Shown here piece by piece: positions 33,827 to 44,536 of a stretch of DNA of 64,000 nt. The DNA lies in assembly GCA_030651695.1 (NCBI GenBank), contig JAUSCD010000029.1:496001-560000 (forward strand), written 5' to 3'. Under the pieces are notes generated by a model. It saw only the letters and a program-made list of their open reading frames with translations, ran no database searches and had not been told where the DNA came from. Position 1 is the stretch's first letter, and each line of letters starts with the position of its first letter. This DNA is from Pseudohongiella sp. (GTDB lineage Bacteria > Pseudomonadota > Gammaproteobacteria > Pseudomonadales > Pseudohongiellaceae). Made by a program: the position numbers and the translations under genes.

Positions 33827-35065
33827 TCAATCAGCCGCTGCTGCCGCCTCTCCCCCAAGCCCGAATGCGCTGTGCAAGGATCTCACAGCCAGCTCCAGGT
33901 ATTTCTCATCAATTACCACGGATATCTTGATTTCCGAGGTTGTAATTATCTGGATGTTTATCGCCTCATCTGCCAAGGTCTTGAACATCAGACTGGCAAT
34001 ACCGGCGTGTGATCGCATGCCAACACCCACCAGAGACACTTTTGCTATTTTTTTATCAACACTAACACTTTTCGCGCCTATTGCGGCTGCCACTTTACTA
34101 ACGATATCTTGAGCTTGATCAACATCTTGGCGCTTAACTGTAAAAGTAATGTCCGTGCTCCCGTCTGCTGCGACATTCTGCACGATCACATCTACTTCTA
34201 TACCTGCGTCACTCACAGGCCCCAACACTTTATAGGCTATTCCGGGCACATCAGGCACACCGGTGACCGTGACCTTGGCTTCGTCACGGGTGAATGCAAT
34301 ACCGGAGATGATTGGCGCTTCCATTTCCCTGTTCTCCTCGAGGCTGATCAATGTACCAGGATCATCCTCAAAACTTGATAGCACCCTGAGAGGTACTTTA
34401 TATTTGCCGGCGAATTCTACTGACCTGATCTGTAAAACCTTCGCGCCCAGACTTGCCAGCTCCAGCATTTCCTCAAATGTTATGGTGCGAAGCAGGCGCG
34501 CATCGTCCACGACACGAGGATCAGTGGTATATACGCCTTTAACATCTGTATAGATCTGACATTCATCCGCTTTTAACGCCGCAGCCAATGCCACTGCAGA
34601 TGTATCCGATCCTCCGCGACCAAGCGTAGTGATGTTGCCGTGCTCATCAACCCCCTGGAAACCCGCGACTACAACTACTGCACCGCGATCAAGTTCAGCT
34701 CTGATACGCTGATTATCAATCTCACGGATTCGTGCCCGCGTATGCGCTGCATCAGTCAATATGCGTACTTGTGTGCCCGTGAATGACCTGGCCTCACACC
34801 CGCGTTTATGCAAAGCCATACATAGCAAGGCAATGGTCACCTGCTCACCGGTCGACACCAATACATCCAGCTCTCTGGGTGTAGGCTGAGCCTGTATCTG
34901 CTCAGCCAATGCGATCAGGCGATTGGTCTCACCGCTCATTGCAGAAAGTACCACAACCAGATCATGGCCCTGAGCGCGTGTTGCAACAATTCTGTCAGCA
35001 ACTGCCTCTATGCGCTCTACCGTACCTACAGATGTCCCACCGAATTTCTGAACAAAAAGCGCCAT
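33827..35065 (-). CDS. lysC: Aspartate kinase
   Basis: A 412-residue monofunctional aspartokinase, first step of lysine/threonine/methionine synthesis. N-terminal kinase domain with KFGGTSVG and [16 protein letters not shown], then two C-terminal ACT domains ([11 protein letters not shown] and [14 protein letters not shown]) that bind feedback inhibitors. The ATG at 35065 gives [10 protein letters not shown], the usual start. It lies between alaS and csrA, the Pseudomonas order. No lysine riboswitch is seen upstream. Confidence 0.96.
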   Translation of the reverse strand: MALFVQKFGGTSVGTVERIEAVADRIVATRAQGHDLVVVLSAMSGETNRLIALAEQIQAQPTPRELDVLVSTGEQVTIALLCMALHKRGCEARSFTGTQVRILTDAAHTRARIREIDNQRIRAELDRGAVVVVAGFQGVDEHGNITTLGRGGSDTSAVALAAALKADECQIYTDVKGVYTTDPRVVDDARLLRTITFEEMLELASLGAKVLQIRSVEFAGKYKVPLRVLSSFEDDPGTLISLEENREMEAPIISGIAFTRDEAKVTVTGVPDVPGIAYKVLGPVSDAGIEVDVIVQNVAADGSTDITFTVKRQDVDQAQDIVSKVAAAIGAKSVSVDKKIAKVSLVGVGMRSHAGIASLMFKTLADEAINIQIITTSEIKISVVIDEKYLELAVRSLHSAFGLGGEAAAAAD

Positions 35066-35132
35066 TAAAGTCAATTACCTAAATGGGTGGTGATTAAACA
35101 TAATCAGAGCAATTATTGCAACCAAAATACTG

Positions 35133-37742
35133 TCAAGTGAACTTGGTCACAAAATCAGAAACTGATTTGAGTGCTTGCTCCAGACCTGCCGGCTCAGTGC
35201 CCCCCGCCATAGCCATATCAGGTCGCCCCCCACCTTTACCACCTACCTGCAAAGCAACATGATTGACGATGTCGCCTGCCTTCAGTTTTGACGTCAGGTT
35301 CTGGGTTACACCAGCTACAATCGACACCTTCCCATCCTCAACGGTAGCCAGTACTACCACGGCACTACCGAGCTTGTTCTTCAACTGGTCTACAGTGTCG
35401 CGCAAGGTCTTGCTGTTGAAACCTTCCAGTTGTTTAGCCAGTATTTTGATGCCGCCGGATTCGATCGCCTCAGATGCAATATCAACACCTGCAGCGCTCG
35501 CCATTTTTGACTTGAGTTGCTCGAGTGCCTTTTCCAGCGCTTTCTGTTGACTGATCAATTGCTGTACGCGATCCAGCAACGTGTCTTCGCCGGTTTTTAA
35601 CAATTCACACAGCGAACGCAGAACGGTTTCTTCACGTGCCACATAAGACAGTGCGCCGTGGCCGGTTACAGCCTCCACCCGACGCACGCCGGCTGCAATC
35701 CCGGTCTCAGCAACCAGCTTGAACAGACCAATATCACCGGTACGGCCAACGTGCGTGCCACCACACAATTCAGTCGAGAATTCTCCCATTGTCACAACAC
35801 GAACCTGATCACCGTATTTCTCGCCAAACAAAGCCATCGCGCCTTTAGCCATGGCGTGATCGATAGACATCACTTCTTTTTTGACCAAGTGGTTATTCAG
35901 GATCTCAGCATTTACCAATTGCTCGATTTGCCGGACTTCTTCAGTAGTCAAAGGAGCCTGGTGTGAAAAATCAAAGCGCAGGCGGTCAGCAGTGACCAAT
36001 GAACCCTTCTGGCCCACGTGGTCACCAAGCACTGCACGCAAGGCTGCATGCAGCAGATGCGTGGCAGAGTGGTTTAGCATGATTGCCTGACGCGTCTCGG
36101 CATCGACGGCGGCTGTCAGCGCATCACCAACATTTAGTGGACCTTGCAGTAGTTTACCTTTATGCAGAACATGCTCGCCCTGCTTCTGGGTATCCGTTAC
36201 CTCAAAACGCGTCACAACGGAGTTACCCTGACGAATTTCCAATACGCCACGATCACCTGCCTGCCCACCTGATTCGCCGTAGAAGGGACTGGCGTCCAAC
36301 AGCACAACCGCATCAGCTGCGCCAATCAACGAATTAACAGACTGACCATTCTGATATATCGCCAGCACGTTGCTGTCATGATACAACTGGTCATACCCGA
36401 CAAAATTTGTTGTGGGCGCATTATCGATCTGCAATTTTTCCACAGCATTAAACTGACTGGCTGCACGAGCCAGTTGCCGCTGTACTTCCATCGACTTTTC
36501 AAAACCTTCCATGTCCAGTGTCAAATCATGCTCGCGGGCTACGTCAGCTGTGAGGTCAACCGGGAAACCGTAAGTATCATAAAGGCGGAATACCGTCTCC
36601 CCGGCGATCACATTGCCTGTCATATCAGCAATCGCCTGATTGAGTATCTGCATACCGTTTTCAAGGGTGCGTGCAAATTGCTGTTCTTCATCGCGCAACA
36701 CTTTTTCTACGCGTTGCTGCTCTTTAGCCAATGCCGGATACGCATCACCCATTTCAGCAACAAGCGCCGCCACCAGCCGATAGAAAAAAACGTCTTTTAC
36801 ACCTAACTGGTAACCGTGACGCACGGCACGCCGAATGATGCGACGCAGCACGTAACCGCGGCCTTCATTTGACGGCGTAATGCCATCCAGCACCAGAAAT
36901 GCACAAGAACGGATATGATCGGCAATCACACGTAAAGAGGTATTGCTGGTGTCTTGCACACCGGTGATCTCGCCAGCCGCGTGCAGCAGATTCTGGAACA
37001 GGTCAATTTCGTAGTTGCTATGTACATGCTGCAATACTGCTGCAAGTCTCTCGAGCCCCATACCGGTATCAACAGATGGCTTGGGTAGCGGCACCAGCGT
37101 TCCGTCGGGCTGACGATCATACTGCATAAAAACAAGATTCCAGATTTCGATGTAGCGATCTCCGTCTTCATCCGCGCTGCCCGGAGGGCCGCCGGCGACT
37201 TCGTCACCATGATCAAAAAATATTTCTGTGCAGGGACCACAAGGACCGGTGTCGCCCATTGCCCAGAAATTGGAGCTCTCGCCCAGGCGGGTTACCCGAT
37301 CCGGAGCCACACCGATTTCATCAGTCCATATTGCAGCCGCTTCATCGTCGTCACGGAACACAGTAACCCAAAGTTTATCCTTCGGAAGCCCAAGTTCAAC
37401 CGTGAGAAATTCCCACGCATACTGTATGGCATCTCGCTTGAAGTAGTCTCCAAAGCTGAAGTTACCCAGCATTTCAAAGAATGTGTGGTGGCGAGCGGTA
37501 TAACCGACATTCTCGAGATCATTATGTTTGCCGCCGGCACGGACACACCGCTGCGAACTGGTCGCACGCGAGTAGGCGCGTTTCTCTGCTCCCAGAAAGA
37601 GATCTTTGAACTGCACCATGCCAGCGTTGGTAAACAACAGCGTTGGATCATTGGCAGGTACCAGCGAACTGCTGGCGACCACTTCGTGGCCTTTTGTCTG
37701 GAAATAGTTCAGAAACGTCTGGCGGATCTCTTTGCTCTTCAT
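35133..37742 (-). CDS. alaS: Alanine--tRNA ligase
   Basis: An 869-residue AlaRS with class II catalytic core ([18 protein letters not shown]), editing domain with [12 protein letters not shown] and CGGTHV metal-binding motifs, and C-Ala domain ending in [15 protein letters not shown]. The ATG at 37742 ([14 protein letters not shown]) is the family start; upstream in-frame starts give non-conserved residues. A gap of 67 bp separates it from lysC. Confidence 0.97.
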   Translation of the reverse strand: MKSKEIRQTFLNYFQTKGHEVVASSSLVPANDPTLLFTNAGMVQFKDLFLGAEKRAYSRATSSQRCVRAGGKHNDLENVGYTARHHTFFEMLGNFSFGDYFKRDAIQYAWEFLTVELGLPKDKLWVTVFRDDDEAAAIWTDEIGVAPDRVTRLGESSNFWAMGDTGPCGPCTEIFFDHGDEVAGGPPGSADEDGDRYIEIWNLVFMQYDRQPDGTLVPLPKPSVDTGMGLERLAAVLQHVHSNYEIDLFQNLLHAAGEITGVQDTSNTSLRVIADHIRSCAFLVLDGITPSNEGRGYVLRRIIRRAVRHGYQLGVKDVFFYRLVAALVAEMGDAYPALAKEQQRVEKVLRDEEQQFARTLENGMQILNQAIADMTGNVIAGETVFRLYDTYGFPVDLTADVAREHDLTLDMEGFEKSMEVQRQLARAASQFNAVEKLQIDNAPTTNFVGYDQLYHDSNVLAIYQNGQSVNSLIGAADAVVLLDASPFYGESGGQAGDRGVLEIRQGNSVVTRFEVTDTQKQGEHVLHKGKLLQGPLNVGDALTAAVDAETRQAIMLNHSATHLLHAALRAVLGDHVGQKGSLVTADRLRFDFSHQAPLTTEEVRQIEQLVNAEILNNHLVKKEVMSIDHAMAKGAMALFGEKYGDQVRVVTMGEFSTELCGGTHVGRTGDIGLFKLVAETGIAAGVRRVEAVTGHGALSYVAREETVLRSLCELLKTGEDTLLDRVQQLISQQKALEKALEQLKSKMASAAGVDIASEAIESGGIKILAKQLEGFNSKTLRDTVDQLKNKLGSAVVVLATVEDGKVSIVAGVTQNLTSKLKAGDIVNHVALQVGGKGGGRPDMAMAGGTEPAGLEQALKSVSDFVTKFT

Positions 37743-37881
37743 TGGGGCATCCATTAAAAACTGGCAGTATCGGTTCAATTCTGTCGTGCTGTTCTGCAAA
37801 AGCGCTGATTATACTCTCAAGTCCCGGGTCTTGCAGAGCCGTTATTACCTCGATTATTTACAACATCGTGCAAGTACAAGT

Positions 37882-38949
37882 TCAGTTTTCCTGAGTATCT
37901 ATTTTGCCGTTACTGGACAGCAGAATAGCAATTGGCCTGGTTCTGGGGAAATGCGATAAAACTATGGTGGTGATAATCAAAAATGGCACACACAAAAACA
38001 TGCCCACTATCCCCCACATCGTTCCCCAAAGTGCCAGATTAAAAAGAATGACCACAGGGCTCAGGTTGAGGGAGGCACCCATCAATCGGGGCTCGATAAT
38101 ATTCCCTATTGTCACTTGCAGAGCACCGATAAGAACCAGCACTGTGACTGCCAGAGAGACACCCACCGTTGTTGATTGCGCCAAAGCAACCGTTGCCGGC
38201 AGCAAGGTCGCGATGATCGAGCCAACAGTAGGGATAAAATTCAACAGAAAGATCACAATGCCCCATATCTCCGGAAAGTCGATACCCAGCAGCCTTAAAA
38301 TCAGATAGCTCAAGATCCCCGTTGCTGCGCTGGTCATCATTTTTATGGTGATATACCGCTGGATATCCGAGCGAATTCTATCGATTATCTTGCGCACGCT
38401 GTTCTCGTGTGCAGCATCCCCAACAAGAGCTGTTAACTTGGAACTGAAATTACCCTGCTCCCACAAGAGAAAAAGCGTATAGATAATTATCAGGATGCTG
38501 TCAGCGGCCAGACCAGTAAAAGTCAGTGCGATTGAAGTGAGCAAGGATGTAATATCAAACCACTGCGAAACGCTTTCCAGGAAACCTTCCGCTGGCAGAT
38601 TTTCAGAGAGCGGGAGCCGCTCCCAATATTCTTTGAGATTCGCTTCGTAGACTACAGCAACATCCCCAAGATCAGTCAGGCTGCCGCTGATGAACTGCAC
38701 TATCAGACCGAGTCCTGCCACCAGCACAAGGATCGCCATTAGAAAACACAAAGGCCGGTAGAGCTGTATACCGCGCAGCCTGATATCAAGGAACAGACTT
38801 GCCAAAACGTTAATCAAAAACCAGAACACCACTGCAATAACCAGCGGCTGCAGCAGCGACTGCCCGACAACCAGCACGTACACTGTAAGGGCTACTATAA
38901 ATCCTATTGCAGCAAAATCCCTCGCGTGGGTCTGTGATGATCCTGCCAT
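37882..38949 (-). CDS. AI-2E family transporter (PerM/YdiK-like)
   Basis: A 355-residue polytopic membrane protein with about eight transmembrane segments and a central cytoplasmic region. The conserved C-terminal run FPEIWGIVIFLLNFIPTVGS and GNIIEPRLMG are the AI-2E exporter signature. The actual substrate is not predictable; members export AI-2 or move other solutes. The ATG at 38949 has GGGAG 10 nt upstream and is preferred over a GTG nine codons earlier. Confidence 0.9.
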   Translation of the reverse strand: MAGSSQTHARDFAAIGFIVALTVYVLVVGQSLLQPLVIAVVFWFLINVLASLFLDIRLRGIQLYRPLCFLMAILVLVAGLGLIVQFISGSLTDLGDVAVVYEANLKEYWERLPLSENLPAEGFLESVSQWFDITSLLTSIALTFTGLAADSILIIIYTLFLLWEQGNFSSKLTALVGDAAHENSVRKIIDRIRSDIQRYITIKMMTSAATGILSYLILRLLGIDFPEIWGIVIFLLNFIPTVGSIIATLLPATVALAQSTTVGVSLAVTVLVLIGALQVTIGNIIEPRLMGASLNLSPVVILFNLALWGTMWGIVGMFLCVPFLIITTIVLSHFPRTRPIAILLSSNGKIDTQEN

Positions 38950-39010
38950 GTCTGGGAACTCCCTGCCCTTGATCACACAAACTCTGCGCTGGATTTCGCC
39001 GGTTCAGATA

Positions 39011-41221
39011 TTACAAACTGGCGAAAGCATCTATCACAATTGAAGGTGTCAGTAGTTGGGGCAAAATCCTGGGTGCAGCTGCCGGATCTGCCGGGTACAG
39101 AATATAAAGCGGAACACTGGGACGATTAAACTCGTCCAACACGCGACTGATTTCAGGGTCCTGATTGGTCCAGTCCCCTTTCATGTAGGTGATGCCGTAC
39201 TGTTCCATCGCTTTTTGCACACGCACGGTGCTCAATGTAGTCTGCTCGTTAGCCAGACAAGTAATGCACCAGGCGGCCGTCATGTTTACCAGCACGGGAG
39301 TCCCTGCTCGTCGCAACTCCTCTACTCTGGCAGCCGCAAACGGCTCGAATGCCATATCTACTGAGCCATCGCCTGTCAGTGCCAGACCACCAGAGCGCGG
39401 CTCTAGCAGCGGCGTCCGCAACACGGACAGCGCGAGCAGTACCAGCACTACGCTGACCGCGCGACTTACATAACGCCGGTTACCAGAATCCACCGCGGTT
39501 TTCTGCATCAACCATAGCGCAAATGCGAGCATCAGGGAGGCTGCTGCAACAGCAACCATTCCATTCACACCAACCTGAACCCCCAGGACCCACAACAGCC
39601 AGAGTGCCGCAGCGTACATCGGGAAAGCCATAAACTCTTTAAACGTCACCATCCAGGCGCCGGGTTTAGGCATAAACCTGATCAGACGCGGGCTGAAAGT
39701 CAGAATCAGGAATGGCAACGCCATGCCCAAGCCGAGAAACGCAAAGACCAGCATCGCTACAAGCCACGATTGAGACAATGCAAAGCCCAGGGCAGCGCCC
39801 ATAAATGGCGCTGTGCACGGACTGGCGACTACTGTTGCAAGGACACCGGTAAAAAATGAAGAGGAATAACCTTTGGACTCAGTCAGACCGCCGCCCACGC
39901 CCATAAAACGTGTGCCAAACTCGTAAACACCGGAAAGACTGAGGCCCATCACAAAGAATACAAAAACGAGCAAAGTGACAAACCATGGTGATTGCAACTG
40001 GAACGCCCAGCCTACCGCTTCGCCGCCCGCCCGCAGCGCGAGCAGCACGCTTGCAAGAATCAGAAACGCCATAACAACGCCTGCAGTGTAGGCCATGCCA
40101 TGTGCTCTGTATTGCGCCGGAGCTGCCCCGGTTTTTGACGTCAGGTTGAGCACCTTGATGGATAACACAGGGAAAACACAGGGCATCAGGTTCAGAATCA
40201 AACCACCCACCAGCGCTGACAGCAGAATCACAAAAATATTCTGTGAACCGGCTGCAGCGAATCTGCCAGCTCCGCCCTGCTGTTCTGCTGCGACCGCAGC
40301 AATTGCAGCCAGCCCCTGGGCATCAGCGACGTCTGCATTAACGATATACCCGGTTACACTTCCGTCTGCTTTCTGAACCGCCAGCAAGCCGGGAACCTGC
40401 ACCAGATCGGTCAGCATACGACGCGGTTGACCGTGAGTAATCTGAACAACACCCGGATATAAAGTCACGTCACGCAAGGGGCCCGGATCGAGAATGCGGC
40501 GCTGTTCCGGAAAAAACCACGCTTCCGTGGCACCAGCAAATGCGCCCTCATTGGAAGTAAACGAGAAACTGATGCGATCACCACCAACCGCGAACAGGGC
40601 ATCGAGATTGTGTTCTGTTACCGGCAAATTGGCACGCACGCTGGCAATTGCCTCCCCCCAAACGGGAGACAGACGGGGTTCATCGCGCTCGACAGGCAAT
40701 TGCAGCGATACAACTCCGTCACCAATCAGGCAAATCTGATCACATACTTGCCACTCCACATGTGCAGAGGCGGTAAAGACATCACCGCTATATGAGGCAG
40801 GCACTTCAATAGGCACCAGCAACAGCACTTCGGCTTTATATGAGAAAGTTACCAGATCGCTGCCGGGGAATGGCAGCCACGTCGGAATTGGCCACTGAAT
40901 ATCGCCAGCGGTGGCACCTGCCGGCAAGGTCCACTCGCGAACGAAAGTAGCATCCCCGCTATCGCCGGGCCATTTGGAGTACGTATGCCAACCTTCGGTT
41001 GGCGTCAGGCGAATTGCCGTCCAAAGTGTTTGCCCCGGCACAACATTTTCGTGCTCGGCAACCAGCTCCACTTCTATTTCTTCACCAAAAAACACATCAG
41101 CATGAGCGTTAAATGCTGACAAAAACCCGAACAGGAGCACAGTGAGCCACATCGAAGACCATCTGCCGGCGTGATAACTTGTATACCCATTGGAATTGAT
41201 CAGGACACTGTTTTGCTGCAT
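39011..41221 (-). CDS. dsbD: Protein-disulfide reductase DsbD (ScsB-like)
   Basis: Carries electrons from cytoplasmic thioredoxin across the inner membrane to periplasmic DsbC and relatives. This 736-residue protein has a signal region, a long N-terminal periplasmic domain with a Cys pair (VCDQIC), an eight-helix membrane domain with MPCVFPV and SPCTAPF, and a C-terminal thioredoxin domain with CITC. It is longer than E. coli DsbD (565), and the enlarged N-terminal part points to the ScsB branch. GGGGAG lies 6 nt before the ATG at 41221. DsbC, a typical partner, is encoded at 45960-46724. Confidence 0.9.
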   Translation of the reverse strand: MQQNSVLINSNGYTSYHAGRWSSMWLTVLLFGFLSAFNAHADVFFGEEIEVELVAEHENVVPGQTLWTAIRLTPTEGWHTYSKWPGDSGDATFVREWTLPAGATAGDIQWPIPTWLPFPGSDLVTFSYKAEVLLLVPIEVPASYSGDVFTASAHVEWQVCDQICLIGDGVVSLQLPVERDEPRLSPVWGEAIASVRANLPVTEHNLDALFAVGGDRISFSFTSNEGAFAGATEAWFFPEQRRILDPGPLRDVTLYPGVVQITHGQPRRMLTDLVQVPGLLAVQKADGSVTGYIVNADVADAQGLAAIAAVAAEQQGGAGRFAAAGSQNIFVILLSALVGGLILNLMPCVFPVLSIKVLNLTSKTGAAPAQYRAHGMAYTAGVVMAFLILASVLLALRAGGEAVGWAFQLQSPWFVTLLVFVFFVMGLSLSGVYEFGTRFMGVGGGLTESKGYSSSFFTGVLATVVASPCTAPFMGAALGFALSQSWLVAMLVFAFLGLGMALPFLILTFSPRLIRFMPKPGAWMVTFKEFMAFPMYAAALWLLWVLGVQVGVNGMVAVAAASLMLAFALWLMQKTAVDSGNRRYVSRAVSVVLVLLALSVLRTPLLEPRSGGLALTGDGSVDMAFEPFAAARVEELRRAGTPVLVNMTAAWCITCLANEQTTLSTVRVQKAMEQYGITYMKGDWTNQDPEISRVLDEFNRPSVPLYILYPADPAAAPRILPQLLTPSIVIDAFASL

Positions 41222-41328
41222 ACCTACTCCCCGTCTACGGATTTTTCTTACTTATCAAATCCTTGTTAGCCTGATTGTAGCGCTTTGATTCGCAGGATGT
41301 CAGGCCTTATTGTGATAAAAAGTAACAT

Positions 41329-43116
41329 CTAGACGACCTCAAAATGCTCTATCATCAGTTGCAGCTGACGCTGGCCACGGTACTCGTTTACATCCAATCT
41401 GTAGACCAGCTTCAGATAGCGCACCTGCCCTACAGGCATGTTCTCGGGCGCCACGTTGAACGCTATGGCATCAAACGCGGGCTTTTGTTTACCTGTTATT
41501 GTCCCGGCTGAGGTTGCTGGCGACTCCAACGGCGACAACACAAATTTGATATGTTTTTCACCCAGCAGCCGCTGGCCCAGGCACTCAAAAACACCTTCAA
41601 ACAAGGGTTCCGGGAATCCCTGTCCCCACGGACCTGCTGAACGGATCAGCTCCGCAGTTTCAAGCTGCATGTCAGTTACCGCCACCTCCCCGTCGGTCAA
41701 CAAACGTTTTTGCAGAGCATTCTGATCCAGATGCCGGGCAGCAGCAGCTTCATAGGCCACGCGGAACTCATCAAGCCTGGCGCGATCCAGACTCAGACCG
41801 GCAGCCATCGCATGCCCGCCAAATTTGCTGATCAGTCCCGGATTCAGGCTGGCTATTTCGTCTAGCAAATCCCGTATATGCAGACCGGCGATCGAGCGGG
41901 CAGAACCTTTGACCTCTTCAACCCCCTGTCCATTGGCACCGGCGTCGGCGAATACAATGACCGGACGGTGATACTTCTCTTTCACCCGAGCTGCCACAAT
42001 GCCGATGACTCCCTGGTGCCATGCGGCATCATAAAGGCAAAGCCCGGCCGGCAAGTCGCTGCCGTCGCCGGTCTGTGGCAGATTTTGTTCCATGTCAGAC
42101 AACACAAGCATGGCCTGATCTTTCATGTCAGACTCAATGCGTTTGCGTTCATCGTTAATGGCATCCAGCCTCAGAGCCAGCTGACGGGCCTCATGAGGGT
42201 CTTCAGTTAACAGACAGGCAATGCCAAGTGACATGTCCTCAAGACGCCCTGCTGCATTCAGACGCGGACCGACTGCAAACCCGAGATCGGAGGCAACCAA
42301 AGCATTCAGCGAACGTTTCCCCACTTCAAGCAACGCGAGAATCCCGGGGCAGGCCCGTCCCTGACGAATTCGACGCAGCCCCTCGCTGACCAGAGTACGG
42401 TTGTTCTGATCCAGTGCCACCAGATCTGCAACTGTTCCAAGTGCCACCAGATCGAGCAAATCCGCCAGCCGTGGTTCTTTTATTTGCTGACTGGCAAACC
42501 AGTCTTTTTCACGCAAACGCGCGCGTAACGCGAGCATCAGATAAAACACCACTCCGACACCGGCCAACGCTTTGCTGGGGAACGTGCAGCCAGACTGGTT
42601 TGGATTCACTATGGCATCGGCAGCCGGCAGATCGGCGCCAGGCAGATGGTGATCGGTGATCAATACTTTAATGCCGGCAGCTCTGGCTGCCTGCACACCC
42701 TCGTGGCTGGAAATACCATTGTCGACAGTAATTATCAGCGCGGGATCACGCTCTTGCGCCATCGCAACGATAGCAGGACTCAGACCATATCCGTACGCAA
42801 ACCGGTCAGGGACAATATAGTCAAGATACTTGAAACCCATGGACTGCAATGCGCGAATGACAAGCGCGCAGCTGGTTGCACCATCGGCATCAAAGTCGGA
42901 GACAATCAGGATACGCCCCTGAACGTTCAGAGTTTCCAGCAGCAGATCTACGGCCCCGGATATGCCTTTTAGTTGCGAAGGAGGAAGTAATGAAGCGATA
43001 TCCAGATTGAGCTCAGAGGGATGTTGGATATGACGGGCGGCATAGAGTCTTGCAAGCAAAGGCGCCAGCCCCCCGAGGGCTGGCATATCTGGAACAGGTC
43101 GGCGCTGAATCAGCAT
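41329..43116 (-). CDS. recJ: Single-stranded-DNA exonuclease RecJ
   Basis: A 595-residue 5'-3' exonuclease for recombination and mismatch repair. DHH-family motifs: VSDFDADGATS, VDNGIS, TDHH, and the DHHA1 domain near GGHAMAAGLSL. The C-terminal OB-like domain is complete. GGAG precedes the ATG at 43116. It follows thrC by 22 bp on the same strand. Confidence 0.96.
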   Translation of the reverse strand: MLIQRRPVPDMPALGGLAPLLARLYAARHIQHPSELNLDIASLLPPSQLKGISGAVDLLLETLNVQGRILIVSDFDADGATSCALVIRALQSMGFKYLDYIVPDRFAYGYGLSPAIVAMAQERDPALIITVDNGISSHEGVQAARAAGIKVLITDHHLPGADLPAADAIVNPNQSGCTFPSKALAGVGVVFYLMLALRARLREKDWFASQQIKEPRLADLLDLVALGTVADLVALDQNNRTLVSEGLRRIRQGRACPGILALLEVGKRSLNALVASDLGFAVGPRLNAAGRLEDMSLGIACLLTEDPHEARQLALRLDAINDERKRIESDMKDQAMLVLSDMEQNLPQTGDGSDLPAGLCLYDAAWHQGVIGIVAARVKEKYHRPVIVFADAGANGQGVEEVKGSARSIAGLHIRDLLDEIASLNPGLISKFGGHAMAAGLSLDRARLDEFRVAYEAAAARHLDQNALQKRLLTDGEVAVTDMQLETAELIRSAGPWGQGFPEPLFEGVFECLGQRLLGEKHIKFVLSPLESPATSAGTITGKQKPAFDAIAFNVAPENMPVGQVRYLKLVYRLDVNEYRGQRQLQLMIEHFEVV

Positions 43117-43138
43117 GCATGAATCTCCTGCAGCAGAC

Positions 43139-44527
43139 TCAGAGGTGCTTACGCAGGAAGCGTGTTACTTCTCCAATGTCGTTATCCAGAATATCGTAAC
43201 GCTCTTCACGCTCGAACAGATCCTGCATATGAGCTGGCAAATCCGGGTTTTCCAGACCAGCTTTTGTGACCGCATCCGCAAATTTCACCGGATGCGCAGT
43301 TGCCAGTGTAATCATGGGTACGGACGTGTCCTGATTACAGACCCGTGCAGCCTTGATGCCGACAGCCGTGTGAGGATCGATGAGGAATCCGGTTTCCTTG
43401 TAAACCTCAGCAATCATTTCGCAAGTGGTTTTGTCATCGACGCCAAGACTGGAGAACAGTTCACGCGCTTTTTTCCAGCGGATGTCATCGAGGTGTTGCG
43501 GAGCCTTGTCGAGGCCAGTAACAAAAGCGGTCACTGCATCAGCATCCCGGTCAAACAGATCAAAGAGGTAACGCTCGAAATTGCTCGATACCATAATATC
43601 CATGCTGGGCGACAGCGTTGGCTCAAGCTCACCCAATGAATACTCATTGTTACTGATCAATCGGTGCAAAATATCATTCTTGTTGGTGGCGATAATCAAT
43701 TGTTTTACCGGCAGCCCCATAGCGCGGGCGAGATACCCCGCGTAGATATCGCCAAAGTTGCCAGTTGGCACAGAGAAGGATACCGGGCGCAACGGACCAC
43801 CGAGATTGAGCGAGGCATAAAAATAATAAACAATCTGCGCCATGATTCTGGCCCAGTTAATTGAATTAACGGCAACCAGTTGACGATCCGATGGCAGAAA
43901 TGACTGATCACCAAACGCAGTTTTTACAATACGCTGGCAGTCATCAAAATTCCCGCGCACCGCAATGTTGTGAACATTGTCACCCGGGACCGTTGTCATC
44001 TGACGTCGCTGCACTTCGGATACGCGCTGGTATGGGTGTAGTATAAACAAATCAATATTTTTGCAGTGACGGCAACCTTCCAGCGCGGCTGATCCCGTAT
44101 CGCCGGAGGTTGCGCCCAATACAGCAACTTTTTTATTGTCGCGGATCAACACGTAATCCAGCAATCGCCCAAGCAGCTGCAGCGCAAAATCTTTAAATGC
44201 CAGCGTCGGGCCACAGTACAACTCAAGCACCCATTCATTCACACCGAGCATACGCAGCGGCGCGACGGCAGGATGTGAAAAATCCTTATAGCTGTCTGAA
44301 ATCAGCGACTGCAACACGTCATCGGGAATTTCGCCATTTACAAAAGGCTTGATAATCCTGAATGCCAACTGATCGTAAGGCAGTCCACTCCATGAAGCGA
44401 TTTCCTGCCGGGAAAATTCCGGCAATGTTTCCGGCACATAAAGGCCGCCATCTGGCGCCAGTCCGGTTAACAATACCTGCTCAAAGTTGCATGCAGGTGC
44501 AAGGCCACGTGTACTGATATATCTCAT
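43139..44527 (-). CDS. thrC: Threonine synthase
   Basis: A 462-residue PLP enzyme (the long, class I form) turning O-phosphohomoserine into threonine. The PLP lysine is in PTLAFKDFALQ, and SVPTGNFGDIYAG holds the phosphate. GAGG stands 7 nt before the ATG. It begins 9 bp after the hom stop, so hom-thrC form one unit. Confidence 0.96.
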   Translation of the reverse strand: MRYISTRGLAPACNFEQVLLTGLAPDGGLYVPETLPEFSRQEIASWSGLPYDQLAFRIIKPFVNGEIPDDVLQSLISDSYKDFSHPAVAPLRMLGVNEWVLELYCGPTLAFKDFALQLLGRLLDYVLIRDNKKVAVLGATSGDTGSAALEGCRHCKNIDLFILHPYQRVSEVQRRQMTTVPGDNVHNIAVRGNFDDCQRIVKTAFGDQSFLPSDRQLVAVNSINWARIMAQIVYYFYASLNLGGPLRPVSFSVPTGNFGDIYAGYLARAMGLPVKQLIIATNKNDILHRLISNNEYSLGELEPTLSPSMDIMVSSNFERYLFDLFDRDADAVTAFVTGLDKAPQHLDDIRWKKARELFSSLGVDDKTTCEMIAEVYKETGFLIDPHTAVGIKAARVCNQDTSVPMITLATAHPVKFADAVTKAGLENPDLPAHMQDLFEREERYDILDNDIGEVTRFLRKHL

Positions 44528-44536
44528 AGTTCAGCC

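Noticed and set aside
33627..33830. N-terminal extension of CsrA to 135 residues
   Set aside because: The extension has no similarity to CsrA; the ATG at 33626 has a strong ribosome site and gives a standard 67-residue protein.
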